64,000 bases of DNA, from NCBI RefSeq assembly GCF_004025535.1, contig NZ_QJRG01000048.1, positions 126,933 to 190,932 on the forward strand, in the 5' to 3' direction. The notes under the pieces are model-generated. The model did no database searches and was not told the origin of the DNA. It saw nothing but the letters and a program-made list of their open reading frames with translations. Each line of letters starts with the position of its first letter. Positions within the stretch are counted from its first letter, which is position 1. The position numbers and the translations under genes were made by a program. Positions 53,761 to 62,641 of the stretch are shown in pieces. Origin of the DNA: Pseudomonas alkylphenolica. GTDB lineage: Bacteria > Pseudomonadota > Gammaproteobacteria > Pseudomonadales > Pseudomonadaceae.

Positions 53761-55191
53761 TCAGCCCTCCAGGGTGTTGAGGAAGTCCATCGCCTCGCGA
53801 TGGGATTGTTCGGAGGCCGCGCAGGTGATCTTGTCGTCGCCGCCGTTCTTTTCGCTGTAGCGCTGGATCGCACCCACCACATAGCGGCTGTGACGTCCGC
53901 AGGTGCAAGGCTGATCCCACTCGATGGTGATTTCGTCACCGGTAATGAAACCGCCCCAGTGGATGTCCGCGCCCAGATCAAAAAACGCCGCACGCCCGGT
54001 CTGGCGCCCCTGGCGTGGCAACGGCTTGCTGGTTTCAGGATCGAGCAGAAACGGAATCGCGGTGTGCGAGAAGTGGTAGTTGCCCTGCTCGCATTTAAGG
54101 TGCGAACCGCTGACCACTTCCGACATCGCATAAGACTCGTGCAGCGTCTTCACCCCGGTAAAGCGCATGACCTCTTCGCGCCAGTTGTCTGGCGGCACCA
54201 CACCTTTGGCGCCACCGGTGGTGATGATGTAGGAATCGGGATGGAACACTGACTCCAGGCCGCGCTCCAGACCGGCCTTGGCCATGTTGTGCAACAGGTT
54301 CCAGGTACCGCCGATGTACACCTGCTTGCCTTTGAGGCGGTTAGCGATGTCATCGAAGAACGTCGCCAGGTGCTGCGGCATCTCTGCTTGCTGCTGGTCG
54401 AAGGCCTTTTTCTTGGCCAGCAGCTCCGGGGCCACCACCAGGCGATCCAACGTGCCGTTGTTGTGCGCTGCACGCAGCCTTGCCCCCAGGCGCAGTACGT
54501 CGCTGGAGAGCGTCGAGGGATAGGCCGGATGAAAGTGTGATGGGTCGGGCAGCAGCACGCGAGCCAGTGAGCCCATGCCGCGCAGATGACTGAGATAGCC
54601 TTTGCTGTAGTACGGGTAGGCCGTGTGCAGGTCCGGGTCCGGGGTGTCTGCGCCGGTCATGTTCCAGGCATACAGCTTGCGCACTTCGGAGGCTTTTTCG
54701 AACTCGCGGGTGCTGCAAGGCAGAAACGACAAGGTACCGGAGGTGCCGGAGGTATGACTCAGGCATAGCTCGGGGATTTCCCGGTCGAGGGTTTCGAACC
54801 AGTCGTCCAGGCCTTTGCAGGCACTGACGTCGACGGCGGCAATCTGTTCCGCCAGTTCCGGAATCACCAGCTTGCCCAGCCACTTGTTGATCGCCGAATA
54901 GTTGTTCTTTTCCAGCAATGAAGGCGGGTATGACTTGAACAGGGTGTGCTCGAACAACAGGGGCACCACGTCGTCCAGCTGTTCGATCTGCTCGATGCCT
55001 TCGGCGTCCGCCAGTTTCTTCAGCACCGCAATGCGGTTGCGCATTTCGCCGAAGCGGCGTTTCAGGCCTGCCAGCTGCAATGCATTGATCTGCTCGGCAG
55101 GTAATTGCTTCCAGTTCTGCAAGCTATGCTCGACCAGGGCAGCCGGATCGCTCAACAGCAGATCGACCTGTTCTTCTATTGTTTTTTTCAA
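53761..55191 (-). CDS. LuxE/PaaK-like adenylate-forming acyl-protein synthetase or CoA ligase
   Basis: 476 residues. SHTSGTSGTLSFLP (about 145-158) is the adenylate P-loop, HESYAMSE a later conserved motif, and TCGRHSRY near the C-terminus recalls the PaaK family. LuxE enzymes activate fatty acids and pass the acyl group through an enzyme thioester to LuxC; the fused order with a LuxC gene supports that role. The protein is about 100 residues longer than Vibrio LuxE (about 370), so a CoA-ligase activity cannot be excluded. A palindrome 98 bases upstream is a candidate operator for the neighbouring TetR protein. Confidence 0.78.
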   Translation of the reverse strand: MKKTIEEQVDLLLSDPAALVEHSLQNWKQLPAEQINALQLAGLKRRFGEMRNRIAVLKKLADAEGIEQIEQLDDVVPLLFEHTLFKSYPPSLLEKNNYSAINKWLGKLVIPELAEQIAAVDVSACKGLDDWFETLDREIPELCLSHTSGTSGTLSFLPCSTREFEKASEVRKLYAWNMTGADTPDPDLHTAYPYYSKGYLSHLRGMGSLARVLLPDPSHFHPAYPSTLSSDVLRLGARLRAAHNNGTLDRLVVAPELLAKKKAFDQQQAEMPQHLATFFDDIANRLKGKQVYIGGTWNLLHNMAKAGLERGLESVFHPDSYIITTGGAKGVVPPDNWREEVMRFTGVKTLHESYAMSEVVSGSHLKCEQGNYHFSHTAIPFLLDPETSKPLPRQGRQTGRAAFFDLGADIHWGGFITGDEITIEWDQPCTCGRHSRYVVGAIQRYSEKNGGDDKITCAASEQSHREAMDFLNTLEG

Positions 55192-55288
55192 GGGACAGCC
55201 TCCTGGAATTCAGTTGATCTCGCCTTGGCCTTGACGCTGCAACGACCGGTTGGCAGGCCCAGTTTAGGGGGCGCAAAGGCAAAATCAT

Positions 55289-55310
55289 TTCCGGATTCCA
55301 GAATCCAGAA
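55289..55310. promoter_or_regulatory. 22-bp imperfect palindrome upstream of the luxE-like gene (candidate TetR operator)
   Basis: The arms TTCCGGATTC and GAATCCAGAA around a central CA are symmetrical except for one mismatched pair and the central bases. It lies 98 bases upstream of the luxE-like start in an AT-rich region and just downstream of the TetR gene. Length and symmetry suit a TetR dimer site; binding is inferred. Confidence 0.5.
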
Positions 55311-55371
55311 TACAAACACAAGTAATTGTTTTAATTGGCTTTTTATTGAAAAAACCGCTATCAGAGGGAGA

Positions 55372-56085
55372 TTATTCCGGGTCTTGCGTGGTCAGCAGCG
55401 CATGGATCATCCGCGCGAGCATGCGCACCGTAGTGTCCTCGATCAGGTATTCCGGCTTTTCGATCAACAACGCTCGCGGCAAGGCAGTGACGGCCTGGTA
55501 GGCAAGAAAGCCGGCCTTCTCACGGTCACGCACCAACACCTGGTCGGAGAAGCGCTTCACCAGCGCCGGAATGACCATCGCGATCCAGAAGCGCTCCGGC
55601 TTGACGATTTCCAGGCGCACCAGCTCGCCGTAGTAGGCGGCCTTGATGCTCTGCTCGGAGTCGACCTGCATCCAGCGATGCAAGGCCGAAAGGCCGGTGC
55701 GCAAGATGATTTCGATACCGTCATAGAGGGTGGCCGACGCCGGCAACGCCTCAATGCTGGCGATCACTTGTAGGCGGGTATCGGCGCGGTAATCTTCGAA
55801 TATCGCGCCGATCAGTGACTCAATGGTGGGGAAATACTCGTAGATCGAACTGATGGCCACACCGGAGTAGTCGGAAAGACGGTAGATCGACAGTGCCTCC
55901 CGCCCTTCTCCTTCGAGGATCTCACGCCCGGCCGTTTTCAACGCCTCGACCAGCGCGACAGAGCGGGCCTGCTTCGGCCGCTTGCGCGGTTTGGTCGGTA
56001 CTTCCACGACAATATTGCCATGGCTGCCCTGGCCACGAGCGGCTGCCCCCTCGTGGCTTGGCGAAGCTTCCAGGCGACGCCCCAT
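55372..56085 (-). CDS. TetR family transcriptional regulator
   Basis: 237 residues. The N-terminal helix-turn-helix lies near residues 50-85 (REILEGEGREALSIYRLSDYSGVAISSIYEYF), after a basic, low-complexity start. The C-terminal ligand domain has no recognisable signature. It starts 3 bases after the alkylsulfatase stop and is therefore probably cotranscribed with it. It is well placed to control both the sulfatase operon and the luxE-luxC operon downstream, through the palindromes at 58108 and 55289. The effector may be a long-chain alcohol, aldehyde or acyl-CoA. Confidence 0.87.
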   Translation of the reverse strand: MGRRLEASPSHEGAAARGQGSHGNIVVEVPTKPRKRPKQARSVALVEALKTAGREILEGEGREALSIYRLSDYSGVAISSIYEYFPTIESLIGAIFEDYRADTRLQVIASIEALPASATLYDGIEIILRTGLSALHRWMQVDSEQSIKAAYYGELVRLEIVKPERFWIAMVIPALVKRFSDQVLVRDREKAGFLAYQAVTALPRALLIEKPEYLIEDTTVRMLARMIHALLTTQDPE

Positions 56086-56088
56086 GGA

Positions 56089-58068
56089 TCAGGGCGTCAC
56101 GACGTTGAACGTCGGCTGAAAGCTGGCAAGCATGCCGAGCATCGCCTTGAAGCGGTCGACATCGCCCTCGAGCTTGATATCGCCCTGCTTGATCGCCGTC
56201 GGGAAATCGAGCTGGCGCAGGCTGATCTGGTCCAGTACGGCTTTAGTCATTTTCACAGTAGCGTCAGCCTGGGCATGGCGTGTGTGCTCGCGATAGGTCA
56301 GTACGCCGTTGCGCAAGGTCAGGGCGAAGTGCTGGTCGAGGTCGTCGAAGTCCCAGTTCAGGGTCATATCATGCCCTTGAGCCTTGTCCGAGTCCATGCG
56401 TACCGAGAGGATATCCATGAACATCGTCGGTGTCGCCGCGCGCACCAGGTCGGCACTGCCGCGGGCGCCCTGTTGCGGTGCGAGCTGGCGCAGTTCCTGG
56501 ACTGCGGTCAGGTACATGTTGCGCCAGATCGCCGATTCGCTGCGGTAACCCAGCTGCTCCAGCGCGTCGGCCTGGGCTTCCAGGGCGGCTTTGTTGTCAG
56601 GCTCGGCGAAGACCAGGTGATTACCCAGCTGTGCGGCCCAGCGATAGTCGCCCTGTTGCATTGCCGTGCGCATCAGCTCCAGCACCTTTTCGGCGCCGCC
56701 CATGGCTTGCACATAGTGCTTGCCGGACTCCACCGGCGGCAACGGATCAAGGTTGGCCGGGTTGCCGTCATAAAAGCCCAGGTAGCGTTGGTACACCGCA
56801 CGGGTGTTGAAACTCAAGGTGCCGTAGTAGCCCCGGGCATACCATTTATGGTCGAGTTCGCCGGGCAGCTTCTTCACTGCGTCGGCAATCTCCAGCGGTG
56901 TCAGGCCCTGGTTGAGCAAGTGCAAGGTACGGTTGTTGATGAAAGCGTACATGTCGCGCTGGTCGGCGAGCATGCTGCGAATGCCCTCGCCGCCCCAGGT
57001 CGGCCAGTTGTGCTGGGCAAACATGACCTGGGCCTTGTCGCCATAGCGCACCAGGCTGTCATCGATGAATTTCGACCAGGCCTTGGCGTCACGTACTTCA
57101 GCACCACGCGGGGTGAGTACGTTGTGCATCGACATCACCGCGTTTTCGGACATGCTCAGTGCCTTCAGTTGCGGCAAATACACATTCATCTCCGAAGGGG
57201 CCTCGGTGCCTGGCGTCAGCTGGAACTCGAACTGCACACCCGCAATGTCATGGCGCTCCAGCGGCTGGACGATCAAATCGGTGGGCGCGATCAGGCTGAT
57301 GGTGCCGCCTATCGGCGCGCCCTTGCCGATCCCGGTATCGACCTGGCCGCGTTCAGTCCTGGGCACCGCCCCGCCACTCTGGTACATGCCGCGACGAAAC
57401 ATCGCCGTGCCGGCCAGCACGTTCTCCTGGATCGCGTGCTCCATGAAGCCGTCCGGGGCATAGATACGGACCTTGCCGGCTTTGACGTCAGCCTCGTCGA
57501 CCACGCCGCGCACGCCGCCGAAATGATCGATGTGACTATGGCTGTAGATCACCGCCACCACCGGCTTGCGCGGGCGATGCTGGTAGTACAGGTCGAGACC
57601 TGCTTTGGCTGTCTCGGTTACATACAGCGGGTCGATGATGATCAGGCCGTCATCACCTTCGATGATGGTCATGTTCGCCAGATCGATACCGCGAATCTGG
57701 TAAACCTTGTCGGTGACCTGGAACAGACCGGCGTTGGCGTTGAGCTGCGCGATACGCCAGAGGCTGGGGTTGACCGTATCCGGTGCTTGCGCTTGCTTGA
57801 GAAAATCGTATTGGTGAGTGTCCCACACGGTCTTGCCGTCAGCATTTTTCACCTCGCCCTCAAAGGCGGCGACCAGGCCCTTGCGCGCGGCTTCATAATC
57901 AGCGCGATCCTCGAATGGCAACGCCTTGAGCACCGCCTGATTGAGCGCAACCGTAGTCGGGCTGGCAGCCTTGGCCGAATTGCTGGAGGCAACGTCTGCC
58001 GCCCAGGAGGGAACAGCGGACAAGGCAATGGCAGTGGCAGTGGCAAGTGCAGCAAGTGAATAGCGCAT
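56089..58068 (-). CDS. Secreted alkylsulfatase, SdsA1/Pisa1 metallo-beta-lactamase type
   Basis: 659 residues with a Sec signal peptide (residues 1-23, cleavage near PSWAAD). The zinc motif SHSHIDHFGG gives H177, H179, D181 and H182. Further family features are the alpha-helical dimerisation region near 430-560 and an SCP2-like C-terminal domain (about 560-659, ending QPTFNVVTP). SdsA1-type enzymes hydrolyse alkyl sulfates to alcohols in the periplasm; Pisa1 relatives act on secondary alkyl sulfates with inversion. Sequence alone does not separate the two. It heads an operon with the TetR gene, and AAGGAATTC precedes its ATG. Confidence 0.88.
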   Translation of the reverse strand: MRYSLAALATATAIALSAVPSWAADVASSNSAKAASPTTVALNQAVLKALPFEDRADYEAARKGLVAAFEGEVKNADGKTVWDTHQYDFLKQAQAPDTVNPSLWRIAQLNANAGLFQVTDKVYQIRGIDLANMTIIEGDDGLIIIDPLYVTETAKAGLDLYYQHRPRKPVVAVIYSHSHIDHFGGVRGVVDEADVKAGKVRIYAPDGFMEHAIQENVLAGTAMFRRGMYQSGGAVPRTERGQVDTGIGKGAPIGGTISLIAPTDLIVQPLERHDIAGVQFEFQLTPGTEAPSEMNVYLPQLKALSMSENAVMSMHNVLTPRGAEVRDAKAWSKFIDDSLVRYGDKAQVMFAQHNWPTWGGEGIRSMLADQRDMYAFINNRTLHLLNQGLTPLEIADAVKKLPGELDHKWYARGYYGTLSFNTRAVYQRYLGFYDGNPANLDPLPPVESGKHYVQAMGGAEKVLELMRTAMQQGDYRWAAQLGNHLVFAEPDNKAALEAQADALEQLGYRSESAIWRNMYLTAVQELRQLAPQQGARGSADLVRAATPTMFMDILSVRMDSDKAQGHDMTLNWDFDDLDQHFALTLRNGVLTYREHTRHAQADATVKMTKAVLDQISLRQLDFPTAIKQGDIKLEGDVDRFKAMLGMLASFQPTFNVVTP

Positions 58069-58107
58069 ACGAATTCCTTAAGCGTGGATCGAGTCCACCG
58101 TTTTTAT

Positions 58108-58121
58108 TCTGGCTTGCCAGA
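58108..58121. promoter_or_regulatory. 14-bp perfect palindrome upstream of the alkylsulfatase gene
   Basis: TCTGGCTTGCCAGA lies 40 bases upstream of the sulfatase start. Its flank TATTCTGG-TT also occurs at the palindrome near 55289 on the other strand. Candidate autoregulatory TetR site. Confidence 0.42.
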
Positions 58122-58157
58122 CTGTGGCAGCCTACCTTTAAGCAATACAGCCAACAG

Positions 58158-58847
58158 TCATCGGCGCTGGGCGCTGATCCCTGCGAGCACGTGAGCAACG
58201 GAGCGCTTCTGAGCGTCGCTGAGATCGGCTGACAAGCGCACGTTGCTGAGTGTCATTCGTGGCGGGAATGCAGCGTCGCTCCCTGATACATAGCCATGCT
58301 GTTCACGTTCCATCACTACGTAACAGCAGGCACCGTCGTCGGTTGGCAACGGGGTGATGAGGACATCCGCGAACCGACCATTGCAAATCCACTGGTGATT
58401 ACCGTTGATCACCCAGCCGTCGTCAGTCGGGCAGGCACTGATGCCTTGCGCCTGTTCCACACAGAAACCACCGAAACCGCGCCCCGCCAAAAGGCCCGGC
58501 AGGTAGCGCTTGCGCAACGCATCCCGCCCCGGTGGCAAGTGGGCCAGCGCCGATGCGACGAGCAGGTTACCGAGTACACACTCGGCAATCACGCTGGAGA
58601 CCGCACCGAGTTCTTCAAACAACAGGGCCTCGGTCTCCGCCGACAGTCCCATACCGCCGAGGGCCTGGGCGATACTGGCGCCGGGCAGGCCAAACTCGGC
58701 AATGCCCTGGGTGAGTTCGCGCAGTTTTAGCGCAGGCAGGCTACGCCCCTCGAACAGACGGGCAACGGGTGCTACCTCGGACGCGAGAAAAGAACGGAAG
58801 CTTTCCACAGCAAGCCGCTGCACATCGGTGGTGATCGGTATCTTCAT
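58158..58847 (-). pseudogene. Truncated acyl-CoA dehydrogenase (N-terminal and middle domains only)
   Basis: 229 residues correspond to the N-terminal helical domain and the beta domain of an ACAD (GFGGFCVEQAQGISACPTDDGW in the acyl-loop region, INGNHQWICNGRFADVL in the beta domain). The C-terminal helical domain, which carries FAD contacts and the catalytic base, is missing. The 89 bases to the sulfatase gene are too short to hold it in any frame. The TEPxxGSD loop is also degraded (VEQAQGISA). The frame itself is open and begins with a normal ATG, so a dead remnant or a non-catalytic partner of the ACAD at 58974 are both possible. Confidence 0.65.
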
Positions 58848-58937
58848 GGTGCTGGTTCCCTGCCACTCGGCGCGAATCCACCCGAAATTTCAGGTTCGCT
58901 ATCAACAGCAGGGTATGCCGGTGGAAGTCTGGCTGCC

Positions 58938-58957
58938 CCCCCTCAATGAGGAGGGGG
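58938..58957. promoter_or_regulatory. G/C-box inverted repeat upstream of the truncated ACAD gene
   Basis: Perfect 7-base arms CCCCCTC (58938-58944) and GAGGGGG (58951-58957), identical to those at 14627, here with a 6-base loop. It lies in the 126-base gap between the two ACAD genes. Confidence 0.5.
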
Positions 58958-58973
58958 TAAGCCGAATGTGCCA

Positions 58974-60122
58974 TTAAACCAGAGCGCGGGCGATGATCAG
59001 CTTCTGAATATGGCTGGTGCCTTCGTATATCTTCGTGACCCGGACATCCCGGCAGTAACGCTCAACCGGGAAGTCGGTGAGGTAGCCATAGCCACCGTGG
59101 ATCTGCAGCGCATCGGAACACACCTTTTCCGCCATTTCACTGGCAAAAAGCTTGGCCACCGACGCTTCCTTGGCGCACACCACACCGGCCTCGCACAACC
59201 GTGCGGCATGCACCATGTACTGATGGGCAACCTCCACCTGGGCCGCCATATCGGCCAGGTCGAAGGCAACCCCTTGCAGGTTGAGGATCGGCGCCCCATA
59301 GGCTTCGCGCTCTTTGGCATAGCCAACAGCAGCATCCAGCGCCGCGCGGGCGGTGCCAGTGGCGACAGCGGCAATCGCCACCCGCCCTTCCGACAGCGAG
59401 CCCATGACGTTGCGGTAGCCGGCGCCTTCTTCACCCAGCAGGTTCGATACCGGTACCCGGCATTGATCCAGCTGGATCTGGGCGACATGTGCCGAGCGCT
59501 GGCCCATTTTGTGTTCGACACAGGACACCACATAGCCGGGGTTGTCCGTCGGGTCGACCATCAACAGGCTGCTGCCTTTCTTGCCGGCAGCTTTGTCAGT
59601 CACCGCCAGCACCAGGCCCAGGCCGGCATGATTGCCGTTGGAGATGAATTGCTTGCTGCCGTTGAGCACGTAGTGGTCGTCTTCGCGGCGCGCCTGGGTA
59701 CGGAATGCCCCTGTGTCGGAGCCGGCATGCGGTTCGCTGAGCAGAAACGCGCCGATGCGTTTACCACAAGCCAGGTCCGCCAGGTACCTGCGCTTCTGCG
59801 CCTCGTCACCCAGGCGGGCCACGGCCATGCCCACCGAGTTGTGCACGTGGATCAGGGTGGCGAAACCGGTATCGGCAGCGGCGAATGCCTCGATGGCCAG
59901 GCAATACTCGACGAAACTCAGGCCCGCACCGCCGTACGCTTCGGGTATCAGCATGCCGAGAAAGCCCAGGTCGGCAACGGCCTGCAGTTCGTTGCCGGGC
60001 CAGGCGGCACTGCGGTCACGTTCGGCGGCTGTCGGGGCGACTACCTCGGCGGCGACCTTGCGTGCCGAGTCGCGGATCATGATTTCCTGTTCGCTGAGGA
60101 AGGTTGCACAGGTGTCGCTCAT
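58974..60122 (-). CDS. Acyl-CoA dehydrogenase (SCAD/MCAD-like)
   Basis: 382 residues with the catalytic Glu context VTKIYEGTSHIQKLIIARALV and QIHGGYGYLTDFPVERYCRD. It is a close paralog of the ACAD at 39630 (same N-terminal MSDT....FLSEQEIMIRD and many shared blocks). It lies downstream of the RND transporter gene with a 47-base gap on the same strand, which links the transport genes with acyl-CoA metabolism. Confidence 0.9.
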   Translation of the reverse strand: MSDTCATFLSEQEIMIRDSARKVAAEVVAPTAAERDRSAAWPGNELQAVADLGFLGMLIPEAYGGAGLSFVEYCLAIEAFAAADTGFATLIHVHNSVGMAVARLGDEAQKRRYLADLACGKRIGAFLLSEPHAGSDTGAFRTQARREDDHYVLNGSKQFISNGNHAGLGLVLAVTDKAAGKKGSSLLMVDPTDNPGYVVSCVEHKMGQRSAHVAQIQLDQCRVPVSNLLGEEGAGYRNVMGSLSEGRVAIAAVATGTARAALDAAVGYAKEREAYGAPILNLQGVAFDLADMAAQVEVAHQYMVHAARLCEAGVVCAKEASVAKLFASEMAEKVCSDALQIHGGYGYLTDFPVERYCRDVRVTKIYEGTSHIQKLIIARALV

Positions 60123-60169
60123 GGTAATTCCTTATGAATTCAGGGCAAAAAGACAGGTTCAGCTTGGCT

Positions 60170-62641
60170 TTACACACACTGCACAGTCCGCGCATCAGAC
60201 TCGCTGGGGGCGCTGTTCTCACCCACCACCGGGGTCATAACCGGCGCACTGCGGGCATGCACGTCTCTGAGCAGGAAATGCGACAGCGCCGGGATTAACG
60301 CCAACGCGCCGAGCATGTTCCAGAGGAACATGAAGGTCAGCAGGATGCCCATGTCGGCCTGGAACTTGATGGGCGAGAACGCCCAGGTGATGACCCCGGC
60401 AGCCAGCGTCACACCGACCAGCGCCACGACTTTGCCAGTGAAGCGCAAGGCATGCCGGTAGGCGTCAGCCAGGGTGGCGCCGGCACGCTGGCGGGCCAGT
60501 TGGATGCTCAGCAGGTACAAGGCGTAGTCGACGCCGATGCCCACACCCAGGGCAATCACCGGCAAGGTCGCGACCTTGACGCCCATGCCCAGCACCACCA
60601 TCAGCGCTTCGCAGAGAATCGAGGTGATCACCAGCGGTACCACGGCGACCACCACCGCACGCCAGCTGCGGAAGGTGATGAAACACAACACGATCACGGC
60701 CGCATACACGTACATGAGCATGGTCAGGTTGGCTTTCTTGACCACGATGTTGGTCGCCGCTTCAATCCCGGCGCTGCCAGCCGCCAGCAGGAACTGCCGC
60801 TCCGGCGTACTGTGCGCTGAAGCGAACGCTTCGGCGGCCTGGACGACCTGATCCAGGGTCTGTGCCTTGTGATCGGTCAGGTAAGCAACCACCGGCATCA
60901 CCGAGCAATCGTTGTTGAACAGCTCCGGGTTACTGGTACTGGCAGTACGCGCGGCGTAGTTCAGCACGTCCTGGTTGGGCGAAATCGACATCCATTTCGG
61001 GCTGCCCTCGTAGGACCCGGCAGTGATCTTGCGTACCGCGTCGGCAAGCGACACCGTACTCTGCACGCCCGGCACTTGCTGCAAGGTCCAGCCCAGACGA
61101 TCGGCATCCACCAGCGTCTGGTATTCAAGACAGCCTTCGGCGCGGGTTTTGACGATGACTGCAAACTGATCGGAAGACAGCGAGTACCTGCTGTTGATGT
61201 AGGCATTGTCGAGGTTGTAGCGCGAGTCGGGACGCAACTCCGAGGCCCCGGCGTCAAGGTCACCGATCTGCAGCTGGGTGCTGACGATAAAACCGGCCAC
61301 CGTGAGCAGCGCCGACACCGTCAGCAGCACCGTTGCCCAACGGCGTTCAGTGAAGCGCTCCAGCAGCAACCAGAGGCCGCTGGCGGGCTTCTGTTCCGCG
61401 CGCAGGCTGCGGCCGGCAGCCTTGGCACTGACCCCGGTATAGGAAAGCATGACCGGCAGCAGGATCAGGTTGGTGAATACCAGCAACGCGACGCCGATCG
61501 ACGCGGTGATGGCCAGGTCCTGGATTACCGGAATATCGATCAGCATCAGTACCCCGAAGCCTACCGCGTCGGCGACCAGCGCCGTGACCCCGGCGAGAAA
61601 CAGACGGCGAAAGGTGTAACGCGCCGCCACCAGCTTGTGGGTGCCACGGGCCACGTCCTGCATGATGCCGTTCATCTTCTGCGCGCCATGGGAGACGCCG
61701 ATGGCGAACACCAGAAACGGGACCAGGATCGAATATGGGTCAAGGGCATAACCCAGCCGGGCGATCAGCCCCAGTTGCCAGAGCACTGCGATGCAGGAAC
61801 AGCCGAGCACCAGCGCGGTACTACGGATACAGCGGGTCCAGGCGAAGATGATCAGCGCCGCGATCAACGCCGCTACTGCGAAGTAGACGACCATTTGCTG
61901 CAGGCCATCGAGCAGATCGCCAACCACCTTGGAAAAACCGACGATGCGGATCGCCAGGTCAACACCGCCCTGATCGCCGGAATACTGGCTACGGATAGTT
62001 TCCAGACGCTTGGACAGTTCCCAGTAGTCCAGCGGCTCACCGCTATTGCTGTCCTTGTCGAGCAGCGGCAGGAAAATCATGCTCGAGCGAAAATCGGTGC
62101 CTACCAGGTTCCCCAGCAGCTGCGCACGGCCGATGTTCTGCCGCAGCGCATCGATACTGGCCTCGGAGCCGGTGTAATTGTCCGGCATCACCGGGCCGCC
62201 GGCGAAGCCTTCCTCGGTCACCTCGTTCCAGCGCACCACCGGCATCCATAACGACTTGACGTTGGCGCGGTCAACGCCGGGGGTCAGGAACAACGCGTCA
62301 TTGATGTGTTTCAGCGCCTGCAGGTAAGCGGGATCGAAAATATCACCGGAGCGATTCTCCACCACCACGCGCACGGCATTGCCCAGGCCCTTGAGTTCAT
62401 CGCGGTTATCCAGGAAGTTGCGAATGTAGGGCTGGTTTTGCGGAATGGTTTTTTCGAAAGCGGCGTTGAGCGTCAACCGGGTCGAGTCCCAGCCCAGCAC
62501 TACCGTAGCCACCGCACAGAGGAGGATGACCAGCAAGCGGTTGTTGAAGATCAAGCGCTCCAGGCGGCTGCCAGAGCGATGATTGAAATCTTTCAGGTTG
62601 CTGATGGTTTGCAGGGTGTCGCTGGCGTTGTGGGTAGCCAT
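60170..62641 (-). CDS. RND superfamily (MMPL/HAE3-type) transporter
   Basis: 823 residues with two repeats, each a membrane helix, a periplasmic domain and a bundle of five helices (about residues 30-55, 225-400, 430-460 and 640-800). GVSHGAQKMNGIMQD and GIGVDYALYLLSIQLAR are typical of the MMPL/hopanoid-type branch. Tripartite adaptor and TolC-like genes are absent, so it probably works with the YCF48 and DUF1302/DUF1329 proteins rather than as an AcrB-type pump. Its ATG shares one base with the YCF48 stop (TGATG), giving coupled translation. Substrate and direction are unknown. Confidence 0.88.
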   Translation of the reverse strand: MATHNASDTLQTISNLKDFNHRSGSRLERLIFNNRLLVILLCAVATVVLGWDSTRLTLNAAFEKTIPQNQPYIRNFLDNRDELKGLGNAVRVVVENRSGDIFDPAYLQALKHINDALFLTPGVDRANVKSLWMPVVRWNEVTEEGFAGGPVMPDNYTGSEASIDALRQNIGRAQLLGNLVGTDFRSSMIFLPLLDKDSNSGEPLDYWELSKRLETIRSQYSGDQGGVDLAIRIVGFSKVVGDLLDGLQQMVVYFAVAALIAALIIFAWTRCIRSTALVLGCSCIAVLWQLGLIARLGYALDPYSILVPFLVFAIGVSHGAQKMNGIMQDVARGTHKLVAARYTFRRLFLAGVTALVADAVGFGVLMLIDIPVIQDLAITASIGVALLVFTNLILLPVMLSYTGVSAKAAGRSLRAEQKPASGLWLLLERFTERRWATVLLTVSALLTVAGFIVSTQLQIGDLDAGASELRPDSRYNLDNAYINSRYSLSSDQFAVIVKTRAEGCLEYQTLVDADRLGWTLQQVPGVQSTVSLADAVRKITAGSYEGSPKWMSISPNQDVLNYAARTASTSNPELFNNDCSVMPVVAYLTDHKAQTLDQVVQAAEAFASAHSTPERQFLLAAGSAGIEAATNIVVKKANLTMLMYVYAAVIVLCFITFRSWRAVVVAVVPLVITSILCEALMVVLGMGVKVATLPVIALGVGIGVDYALYLLSIQLARQRAGATLADAYRHALRFTGKVVALVGVTLAAGVITWAFSPIKFQADMGILLTFMFLWNMLGALALIPALSHFLLRDVHARSAPVMTPVVGENSAPSESDARTVQCV

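Noticed and set aside
52300..55191. A bioluminescence (lux) operon
   Set aside because: Only LuxC- and LuxE-like genes are present. No luxA, luxB or luxD is found, and the LuxE-like protein is about 100 residues longer than Vibrio LuxE.
58069..58157. Frameshifted C-terminal half of the truncated ACAD
   Set aside because: Only 89 bases are available before the sulfatase gene, and they contain palindromes and a T run, not ACAD sequence in any frame.
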